Source: Aliivibrio sp. EL58
Lineage (GTDB): Bacteria > Pseudomonadota > Gammaproteobacteria > Enterobacterales > Vibrionaceae
Direction of reading: 5' to 3'
Length of the DNA: 64,000 bases
NCBI RefSeq assembly: GCF_900312675.1
Contig: NZ_OMPC01000007.1
Location: 1-64,000, forward strand
The notes under the pieces were generated by a model. It saw only the letters and a program-made list of their open reading frames with translations, ran no database searches and had not been told where the DNA came from. Shown here piece after piece: positions 21,606 to 28,538 of this stretch. The translations under genes and the position numbers were made by a program. Positions within the stretch are counted from its first letter, which is position 1. Each line of letters begins with the position of its first letter.

Positions 21606-21629
21606 CAACATTAACTATTGTTAATGTTG
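21606..21629. promoter_or_regulatory. Candidate operator: 10-bp perfect inverted repeat upstream of the PTS permease
   Basis: CAACATTAAC (21606-21615), loop TATT, GTTAATGTTG (21620-21629). It lies between nnrS and the PTS gene, 83 bases upstream of the PTS start. No T-tract follows on the minus strand, so an operator is more likely than an nnrS terminator, though both are possible. The binding protein is unknown. Confidence 0.45.
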
Positions 21630-21680
21630 ACAGTAATATTAAGAATGTGTGAGTTGGATCTTGTTTATTCGTGCTGTAAA

Positions 21681-22865
21681 TTAACCTGGGTGACCATCAA
21701 CACGTTTTTTACATAGCATAGGGGCAAAATGCCAAACAAATAGACCAAATGCAAATGCCCATAATACTGCAGCAATATTGATCATATTCATCATGTATTC
21801 AGGGAACAAGATCACGCCGACAGAGCGAATCACAGCAGCAAGAATAATAGCCGAGAAAGCAGGCCACATAACAGGTCCTTTATAGATTTCTCTACCAGTA
21901 TGACCCATAGTGACACGAGCAATCATTGCTAAAATCACCCCGCCTAATGCACCAATAGCGAAGAGATGAATTGTTGTGTGCGAAATAAAACTATTATTAG
22001 CAAAACCACGAATTAATAGGCTTAAAGGGATACATAAATAACCAGCATGAAGAGACCATACTAATGGCTCACTCAGTGTTTTATACCCTTTCCAGCTAAT
22101 CATACGAATAAGTTGTGCTGATCCTGCTATCACCATTAAGTACGGGCTAATTTCGGCAGAGGTAATAGGGAAAAAGCTAAGAATAAATAGCATTGCCAGC
22201 GGAATATTACATAAGGCTTCTAACCACATCATCGGCTGTGCTTTTTCAAACTGAAAGCGACGTGCAGTAAAGAATGGGATTACTCGTGCTCCCATTACTG
22301 AAATTAATAGCGTAAACCACCAAAGCATGGATTCCCAAACCGCAGCAGAAGTAAATGGTGGCATGCCTTTAATTGTTGCGTAACTAGCGAAGTTCGCGGC
22401 AATAGCGACTAAAAATAGCGGAATGAAGAAGAAGTTACGAACTCCTTTAGTTTTGATTACACGGAATCCAACTTCATACGCAATAGCAAGCATAAACAAT
22501 GCTTCGATACTTGAAATTAACCAAAGTGGTGCTGAAGTCCAAAATAACACTCGCGGTAACAACCATAATAAGACAATCAAACCGAGTCGTTTATCGGAAG
22601 TTCCTTTAACACCAGTCCAATTCTGAACGGCACTTAAAACAAAACCAGCGACAATTGCCATTGAAAAACCAAAAAGCATTTCATGTACGTGCCACCAAAG
22701 AGCAGGTACGTTTAGGTAACTAGGTTGGCCTGTTTGAAATGCCCAAACCCATACAGCTACAGCAATAATGGCATAGATACTACCTAATAAAAAAAACGGT
22801 CGAAACCCTAAACGCAGTATAGGTGGAATTCTTTCTTCGACAGCTTTATCTGTAATATTCATCAT
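21681..22865 (-). CDS. nnrS: NnrS family haem- and copper-containing membrane protein
   Basis: A 394-residue inner-membrane protein of the NnrS family, associated with relief of nitric oxide stress. About twelve hydrophobic helices are visible; family segments include LRLGFRPFFLLGSIYA at the N-terminus, WWHVHEMLFGFSMAIVAGF (with histidines proposed as metal ligands), and MGARVIPFFTARR. The start has two adjacent ATG codons after GAGAAGATCTT. A close match to the NsrR operator stands 55 bases upstream, which points to induction by nitric oxide. It is transcribed alone. Confidence 0.92.
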   Translation of the reverse strand: MMNITDKAVEERIPPILRLGFRPFFLLGSIYAIIAVAVWVWAFQTGQPSYLNVPALWWHVHEMLFGFSMAIVAGFVLSAVQNWTGVKGTSDKRLGLIVLLWLLPRVLFWTSAPLWLISSIEALFMLAIAYEVGFRVIKTKGVRNFFFIPLFLVAIAANFASYATIKGMPPFTSAAVWESMLWWFTLLISVMGARVIPFFTARRFQFEKAQPMMWLEALCNIPLAMLFILSFFPITSAEISPYLMVIAGSAQLIRMISWKGYKTLSEPLVWSLHAGYLCIPLSLLIRGFANNSFISHTTIHLFAIGALGGVILAMIARVTMGHTGREIYKGPVMWPAFSAIILAAVIRSVGVILFPEYMMNMINIAAVLWAFAFGLFVWHFAPMLCKKRVDGHPG

Positions 22866-22919
22866 AAGATCTTCTCAATTCGTAAGGACAAAATAAGTAT
22901 AACTGAAATAAAAACCAAT

Positions 22920-22942
22920 AACATGTATTTTTTATGCATGTT
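22920..22942 (-). promoter_or_regulatory. NsrR-type operator upstream of nnrS
   Basis: The 11-1-11 dyad reads AACATGTATTT, T, TTATGCATGTT. Each half matches the known NsrR half-site AANATGCATTT at nine of ten fixed positions. NsrR is an iron-sulfur repressor released by nitric oxide. The site lies just upstream of a TATACT -10-like hexamer (22897-22902, minus strand). The match is seen; binding is inferred. Confidence 0.72.
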
Positions 22943-22959
22943 ATGTTTCAGGTGTATTT

Positions 22960-22989
22960 TTAGATTACACAATAGAGTTTGTGATCTAA
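22960..22989. promoter_or_regulatory. Inverted repeat in the nnrS/hydrolase divergent region
   Basis: TTAGATTACA (22960-22969) and TGTGATCTAA (22980-22989) match as an inverted repeat with one difference and a 10-base spacer. It lies 70 bases upstream of the hydrolase start. It could be an operator for the hydrolase gene; the protein that would bind is unknown. Confidence 0.35.
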
Positions 22990-23059
22990 TTGTTAAATTT
23001 TAAAGTGCTCTATCGACAAAGAGGATACTTTAGATAAGATGCACAGATAGAAATTATAA

Positions 23060-23917
23060 ATGGACGTACTCATGAGTCAGGAAATTTACTTTGGTACAGA
23101 GAACAAGTTTAGCTTTAAACGAAGTGCTTTAAATGCAGTAACGCGTTTGCATCACTTATTGATCCCCAGTCACGCGAAGAAGATGGGGCGTAAATTACTA
23201 TTAACTCCTGTAAGAACCAAATCAAAAAACTCTGAGCCAGAAGGGTTAATAAAGAGTAAGTTGAACTCATCTGAAGGTGAACTTAGTCTTTATCAACTTG
23301 GCTCTGGTCCTACTTGGGTATTGGCTCATGGCTGGTCGGGGAATTCGAGTCAATTCTATCCATTAATGGAGCACATCGCTTCTCAAGGTTTTACCGCTGT
23401 TGCTTTTGATCACCCTGCACATGGTGCAAGTGAGGGAAAACATGCCCATTTACCTGCGTTTATTGAAGGTTTAAATGCGGTATTGGATTCTTGTGGTGAT
23501 GTGGTGGGGGTAGTCGCACATAGCATGGGAACGGCTGCGGTACTGGAATGTCATCATGTGAAGTTGGATAATGCACCTTTACTGTTAATTGCACCAGTAC
23601 TTAACTATACCGAGAATTTATTCCGTAGCATTGAGCGCTCTGGGTACTCAATTAAATTATTTAAAGCGATTGTTGGTGATATAGAAGATCAATACCAGCG
23701 TTCTATTGATAGTTTTAACCCGTATCAACGATTAACGCAAAGAGAAGCGCTAACCATCATTGTGCATGATAAAGAGGATCGCTTTACCAGTTTTGATCTT
23801 TCAAAATCAGCGTCTGAGCATATTAAGCATGTCACACTATACCCAACAACAGGTTTGGGTCATGGTCGAGTAATGGCGAGTGATGAGGCGAAGAAAGCAT
23901 TTGATGTATTAAGTTAA
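23060..23917 (+). CDS. Alpha/beta hydrolase
   Basis: A 285-residue serine hydrolase of the alpha/beta fold. LAHGWSGNSSQF (oxyanion region, about 90-101), DHPAHGASEG, nucleophile elbow AHSMGTA (serine in the G/A-x-S-x-G context, about 155-159), an aspartate in VHDKEDRFT and a histidine in GLGHGRVM form a complete catalytic set. No signal peptide. The start could be ATG 23060 or 23072; neither has a strong ribosome binding site. Substrate unknown. It is a single gene divergent from nnrS. Confidence 0.82.
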   Translation: MDVLMSQEIYFGTENKFSFKRSALNAVTRLHHLLIPSHAKKMGRKLLLTPVRTKSKNSEPEGLIKSKLNSSEGELSLYQLGSGPTWVLAHGWSGNSSQFYPLMEHIASQGFTAVAFDHPAHGASEGKHAHLPAFIEGLNAVLDSCGDVVGVVAHSMGTAAVLECHHVKLDNAPLLLIAPVLNYTENLFRSIERSGYSIKLFKAIVGDIEDQYQRSIDSFNPYQRLTQREALTIIVHDKEDRFTSFDLSKSASEHIKHVTLYPTTGLGHGRVMASDEAKKAFDVLS

Positions 23918-23944
23918 CTTAAATCAATAAGCTGTGAGATAAAG

Positions 23945-23980
23945 CAGATGCATCGCAGGAGCTGAATGCATCTGTTTTTT
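23945..23980 (+). terminator. Terminator of the alpha/beta hydrolase gene
   Basis: CAGATGCAT (23945-23953) pairs with ATGCATCTG (23966-23974) around a 12-base loop and is followed by TTTTTT. Confidence 0.88.
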
Positions 23981-23982
23981 AT

Positions 23983-25008
23983 TTATCTAAATAACAACCG
24001 ACGTAACGACGTTCTATTCATCGCTAAAACAAACAAAGTAGATGCCCCAGCCGTTCCAAATACAATCACAAAATCTCTTAGTGCTAATGTTATTCCCATC
24101 ATTCCGGTAATGTTTAAGAACACAACCACAAAAAGTAGGTGGCATACATAAATACCAAGAACATGCTTGCTTAATGTGAAAGTGATAGGGTGATGACCTA
24201 AGCTCGGCTTTGATAACAATAGAAAAAACATGCCGATGCCAATTAATGGGGTACCGATTAAGAAATCATGCAGGTTAAAAGGAACGTCAAAACTTGTTAG
24301 CCAATAAGCCTCACTAAAATGAATAACAAAGCCTAAGACTAATAAGATAATCGCTTTTGTTGATGATAGTGTGATTGATCTTCTTCTTAATTCAAAGCCA
24401 ATGACAAGCATTAAGGTACTAAAGAAAGGGCCATTCCTAGTAAAGAATGGAGTCCAAACTTCAGTTAATGTTTGGTAGCTGCCACCAGCAAGGCCATATA
24501 CATACAAGATAACAGCAACAGGAATAAGCCATCTTGTTTTATTAAAATGAACTAATAAACCAATAATAGCAACGGCGATAATAAGAGCTGGAATAAACCA
24601 TAAGTGCACCATACCACCTTCCATAATTGCATTAAGAGGGTTCTGAGTTAGCCAGCTCCAATATCCTGTACGCTCTGCTAGGTAACCGCTTTCAGCAACC
24701 TTTTTCCAGTTAAAAGGCATTACTAGGCATAAAAAACTCCATACTAACCAAATTTTAAGTAACGGAGCAGAGTAAAACTGTACTGTTTTTAAAGGAGCCG
24801 CAGTTAATTTAGGTTGAATAAAATAACCGGATAAAATGAAAAAGAAAGGGACAGCAAAACGAGTGAATTGATTAAAAGCATAACCAAAAACGGGAATATC
24901 ATCCATCAGGAGATACGTCATAAATACTTGTGAGTGCAAAGCAATAATTGCGAACATAGCAATAAGTCTTCCGAGCTCTAAGCTTGCGATTTTTTGAGAG
25001 TTTTCCAT
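23983..25008 (-). CDS. Acyltransferase family 3 membrane protein (WecH/OatA type)
   Basis: A 341-residue integral membrane protein of the acyltransferase-3 family, which moves acetyl or similar groups onto extracytoplasmic sugars. About ten helices are seen. The family signature is LELGRLIAMFAIIALHSQ at residues 10-27, with the catalytic histidine in ALHS, and RFAVPFFFILSGYF at about 50-63. The family and length fit a stand-alone O-acetyltransferase like WecH; the acceptor sugar is unknown. It is a single gene divergent from the copper operon. Confidence 0.85.
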   Translation of the reverse strand: MENSQKIASLELGRLIAMFAIIALHSQVFMTYLLMDDIPVFGYAFNQFTRFAVPFFFILSGYFIQPKLTAAPLKTVQFYSAPLLKIWLVWSFLCLVMPFNWKKVAESGYLAERTGYWSWLTQNPLNAIMEGGMVHLWFIPALIIAVAIIGLLVHFNKTRWLIPVAVILYVYGLAGGSYQTLTEVWTPFFTRNGPFFSTLMLVIGFELRRRSITLSSTKAIILLVLGFVIHFSEAYWLTSFDVPFNLHDFLIGTPLIGIGMFFLLLSKPSLGHHPITFTLSKHVLGIYVCHLLFVVVFLNITGMMGITLALRDFVIVFGTAGASTLFVLAMNRTSLRRLLFR

Positions 25009-25136
25009 TAAAATAACATCCTTAATTTTTTGCGTAATCTATCAAGGACTTTTAACAAAATATATGAGTTAGATTAATTCGTTGAGATTTTTGCATTGGA
25101 TGTTTTCATAAATGAGAGGGTTTTCACATAAAACTA

Positions 25137-25167
25137 TTGACCTTACCCCTAGTGGAAGCCTTAGTAT
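25137..25167 (+). promoter_or_regulatory. CueR-type (MerR family) promoter of the copper efflux operon
   Basis: A -35 TTGACC (25137-25142), a 19-bp spacer and a -10 TAGTAT (25162-25167). The spacer contains the dyad CCTTACCCCTAGTGGAAGCC, very close to the CueR box of the E. coli copA promoter. A 19-bp spacer is the hallmark of promoters twisted into activity by MerR-family regulators. Transcription would start near 25174, 26 bases before the first gene. No regulator gene is linked in this window. Confidence 0.85.
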
Positions 25168-25199
25168 CTGGCTAATTCTGAATATATGGATCATTTATA

Positions 25200-25616
25200 G
25201 TGTTTTCTTCTTTTTCTAAGTGGTTAGTGGTGAGCGTTACGCTGATGGCATTAGTGCTATCTAGTGTTGCTTACAGCTATCCAGTGAAAATGGAAGGAAT
25301 GACCATGAACATGGCAATGCCTCAAAGTCAAATGTCGCCTATGAGTTATAGCATGCCTGATTGCCATTCACCAAAAGAGTCTCAAAGTAGTGACTTGGAA
25401 TGTGATATGTCATCTATGTCGATGAATAGTAATGACCATTGTTCTGATAAAGGTGATAACTGTTGTAAAACAGTATGTACAGTATCGGTTTATGCTTTAC
25501 CAATTGGCTTGAATACTCAAATTAACTCATTAGCTTTTGCTATCAAATATGGTTTGTACAATGAACAGCCTCGTTCATTTTCATCTTCTTCCTTATATCG
25601 ACCTCCAATAGTTTAA
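25200..25616 (+). CDS. Exported Met/Cys-rich protein, first gene of the copper operon
   Basis: A 138-residue protein with an N-terminal signal peptide or anchor (hydrophobic about 8-25). The mature part is rich in methionine (MEGMTMNMAM, 31-40) and has cysteines at 55, 68, 81, 88, 89 and 93, plus histidines: ligands suited to Cu(I) or Ag(I). I do not recognise a named family. The GTG start has no strong ribosome binding site; an ATG at codon 16 is too far inside the signal to be better. Its place directly behind a CueR-type promoter and before cusC-like suggests periplasmic metal binding or sensing. Confidence 0.75.
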   Translation: MFSSFSKWLVVSVTLMALVLSSVAYSYPVKMEGMTMNMAMPQSQMSPMSYSMPDCHSPKESQSSDLECDMSSMSMNSNDHCSDKGDNCCKTVCTVSVYALPIGLNTQINSLAFAIKYGLYNEQPRSFSSSSLYRPPIV

Positions 25617-25723
25617 TTCCAATTATATCTATTAAATCAATACGCTAAATAAGCTTTCTTATTTTCCGGTTTAATCATGGCACTGATCTGTCTTTACGAT
25701 CATGTCGTTATTGGAATGTTTCC

Positions 25724-27058
25724 ATGAAAAATACAGCACGTAAACACTTTACTAAAGTGTGGTTAGCCTCTGCGATCTCGTTAATGATTTCAAATCAAGT
25801 GATGGCAGAAAGTCAGCTAACACAACTTATCGAACAAGCACTCTCTTCTGATGCAAGTAGAGAGCAAATATACGCACAATCTCAAGCACTTCGATCTACA
25901 GGTATTGCGAGTTCAACGCTTGCCGATCCTACGCTAAAAGTCGGTTTTGGTGGTTTACCGGTGGACAGTTTTAAATTTGATGAAGACCCTATGACCAATA
26001 TATCGGTTGGATTAATGCAAAAGTTTGGTCGAGGCTCAAGTTTAGACTTACAACAAAAGCAAACGGGGCAACAAGCCGATGTATTAGCAATGCAGGTTCA
26101 AGTTCGTGAGTTAGAAGTGGCAAATGCCATTACTCAACTTTGGATTGAGTTGGGATTCTTACAAAAAGCAGAAGCTATTTTATATGAGAATCGTCAACTA
26201 CTGTCAGAGATGGAAACCTACATTAAGACCAATTATTCGATTGGTAAAAGTGAAAGTCAGGACTTGCTACAAGCTCAGCTTCAATTGAGTCGATTGGATG
26301 AAAAGTTGCAAACGAATCGTCAGTTGCAAGGCCGTATTTATGCACAACTCACAGAATGGTTGCCTAATTTAGCCGAGCAAAAATCGCAAGATATAAAAGC
26401 ACTAGAGTGGTCGACATTGAATAAATTATTAAATTCAAAGGTAAGTCAAGATACTGAATTTTATGACTTATTGAAGTCGAATCCAACAATAAAAATGAGT
26501 GAATTAGCGATAACCGCAACCAAAACCAAAGTGGATATTGCCGATGAATCTTATTCACCTCAATTTGGTGTAGAAGTAATGTATGCCTATCGTCAAGCGA
26601 ATGGCATGGGTGGACAACCTGCGTCTGATTTGGTGAGTGCATATGTAACCATGGATCTCCCGCTATTTACAGATAAACGTCAAGACCAAAACTATGCAGC
26701 TGCGCAATATCAAGTGGGTGCTGCAAAATCACAACGTGACGTATTACTTCGTCAAATGAACGCAAAAGTAAATTCGCTATTGGTTGATAAAAACAATCTT
26801 GAGCAGCGTCTTTCTCGTTATAACCATACTTTACTGCCCCAAGCAAAAGACAGAACTCGAGCCGTTGAGCGTGGTTATGAAAATAATACCGCACAATTTA
26901 ATGATGTGATTTCAGCAGCCAGTGATGAGTTGAGTATTGAACTAGAAAAACAACGTTTATTCAGTGATTTAGATAAAACATACAGTAACTTAGCTTTTTA
27001 TCTAAATGGCTTTGATTATCACGTTTCTGCGCCACAACTTTCGCCATCAGAGCAGTAA
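25724..27058 (+). CDS. cusC: TolC-family outer-membrane channel (CusC-like)
   Basis: Outer-membrane channel of a tripartite heavy-metal pump. The 444 residues comprise a signal peptide (about 1-28, ending VMAES) and two helical OEP repeats rich in alanine, glutamine and asparagine. GIASSTLADPTLKVGFGG near residues 60-77 is typical of the CusC-like TolC branch. It is followed after 10 bases by the adaptor gene. The name reflects family and operon position; E. coli CusC is only a distant relative. Confidence 0.87.
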   Translation: MKNTARKHFTKVWLASAISLMISNQVMAESQLTQLIEQALSSDASREQIYAQSQALRSTGIASSTLADPTLKVGFGGLPVDSFKFDEDPMTNISVGLMQKFGRGSSLDLQQKQTGQQADVLAMQVQVRELEVANAITQLWIELGFLQKAEAILYENRQLLSEMETYIKTNYSIGKSESQDLLQAQLQLSRLDEKLQTNRQLQGRIYAQLTEWLPNLAEQKSQDIKALEWSTLNKLLNSKVSQDTEFYDLLKSNPTIKMSELAITATKTKVDIADESYSPQFGVEVMYAYRQANGMGGQPASDLVSAYVTMDLPLFTDKRQDQNYAAAQYQVGAAKSQRDVLLRQMNAKVNSLLVDKNNLEQRLSRYNHTLLPQAKDRTRAVERGYENNTAQFNDVISAASDELSIELEKQRLFSDLDKTYSNLAFYLNGFDYHVSAPQLSPSEQ

Positions 27059-27068
27059 GGAAGAGAAA

Positions 27069-28538
27069 ATGAAACCAGTTAAAATAGCATTACTTTCAAT
27101 CGTGATTGGTGGCGTTATTGGCGCTTCGGGTATGAGCTTGTACTCAGGGCATGATATGGCGGCTATGACGATGAATAACAATTCAGAAGTCGGTGCTGAG
27201 AAAAGTGAGCCTTTATATTGGGTTGCTCCTATGGATGCAAATTATCGTCGAGATCAGCCAGGTAAATCCCCAATGGGAATGGATTTAGTGCCTGTTTATG
27301 CCGATGAAGGACAAGGAGAGAAAGCACTAGCAGGAACGGTAACAATTGATCCAAGCGTGGTTAATAACCTTGGCGTAAAAAGTGCGTTTGTCGAGAAAAC
27401 GATCTTATCACCAAATATAGATACCGTCGGTTACATCGCATTTGATGAAAGTCGATTATGGCAAGTCAACGTGCGGGCTGCGGGTTGGGTTGAGAAACTG
27501 AATATCAACGCGATTGGTGAAAAAGTAAATAAAGGCGATGTATTATTTACGCTTTACTCTCCAGAGCTTGTAAAAGCACAAGAAGAATTATTAAACGCGT
27601 ATCGCACTGGCCGCAAAGGATTAGTTAAAGGCGCAAGAGAGCGATTACATTCTTTTGGCGTTGATATTAAACAGATTAATTCTATTGTTAGACAAGGTAA
27701 AGCAAATAAAAACATAGAGATAAAAGCAACATCTAGTGGTGTTATTGCAAGTCTGAATATTCGTGAAGGAGGGTATTTATCGCCTTCTCAGGTTGTGATA
27801 AGCGCGGGGCCTTTAGAAGAAGTTTGGGTAGATGCAGAAGTTTTTGAGCGTCAGGCACACTGGTTATCGTCAGGCAATAAAGCGGTAATGACACTCGATG
27901 CTGTCCCTGGAAAAAAATGGGAAGGCGAAGTTGATTACGTTTATCCGATTTTAGATCCAAAAACACGAACCATGCGTATGCGCTTAAAATTTGATAACCA
28001 AGATGGTGCATTAAAGCCCAACATGTTCGCAAACATTACAATTCATCCTAAAACAAAAGAGGAAGTATTGACGATTCCTCGCCAAGCGGTAATACGTTCA
28101 AATGGTATGGAACGTGTTGTATTAGATGAAGGAGAAGGTAAATATCGTTCAGTTCGCATCATTGCAGGCCGTGAAGCTGCGAATAAAGTTGAAATCGTTA
28201 AGGGATTGAAAGAAAACGATAAAGTAGTTACATCAGCTCAATTCTTATTAGATTCTGAATCAAGTAAAACGGCAGAACTAAGTCGAATTAATGGACCAGA
28301 AAACAGTGTTTGGATCTCTGGAAATATCACCATGCTTATGGCTGATTTTGGTATGGTCACCTTTGCTCATAAACCCGTATCACAATGGGATTGGAAAGCG
28401 GGTGAAATGAATTTTTCGGTCGATAAAGAGATTGATTTAGTTTCTTTTCGTGAAGGTGAAGCGGTTCAGTTTCTAGTTCAAAAGATAAATGATGAATATC
28501 AACTGCTTGAGATAGAGAAAGAAGGGGAATTATTATGA
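27069..28538 (+). CDS. cusB: RND periplasmic adaptor (CusB-like) with fused CusF-like domain
   Basis: Membrane-fusion subunit of the copper/silver pump, 489 residues. Order: N-terminal anchor (about 5-25), a heavy-metal-binding segment (50-77, YWVAPMDANYRRDQPGKSPM), HlyD-type lipoyl/hairpin/barrel domains (about 110-400) and a C-terminal CusF-like domain (about 412-489). In the last, H434, W442 and M447 align with CusF ligands H36, W44 and M49, but the position of M47 is glycine (G445). The ATG at 27069 follows AAGGAAGAGAAA; the longer frame from 27006 lies inside cusC. It overlaps cusA by four bases (ATGA). Confidence 0.9.
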   Translation: MKPVKIALLSIVIGGVIGASGMSLYSGHDMAAMTMNNNSEVGAEKSEPLYWVAPMDANYRRDQPGKSPMGMDLVPVYADEGQGEKALAGTVTIDPSVVNNLGVKSAFVEKTILSPNIDTVGYIAFDESRLWQVNVRAAGWVEKLNINAIGEKVNKGDVLFTLYSPELVKAQEELLNAYRTGRKGLVKGARERLHSFGVDIKQINSIVRQGKANKNIEIKATSSGVIASLNIREGGYLSPSQVVISAGPLEEVWVDAEVFERQAHWLSSGNKAVMTLDAVPGKKWEGEVDYVYPILDPKTRTMRMRLKFDNQDGALKPNMFANITIHPKTKEEVLTIPRQAVIRSNGMERVVLDEGEGKYRSVRIIAGREAANKVEIVKGLKENDKVVTSAQFLLDSESSKTAELSRINGPENSVWISGNITMLMADFGMVTFAHKPVSQWDWKAGEMNFSVDKEIDLVSFREGEAVQFLVQKINDEYQLLEIEKEGELL

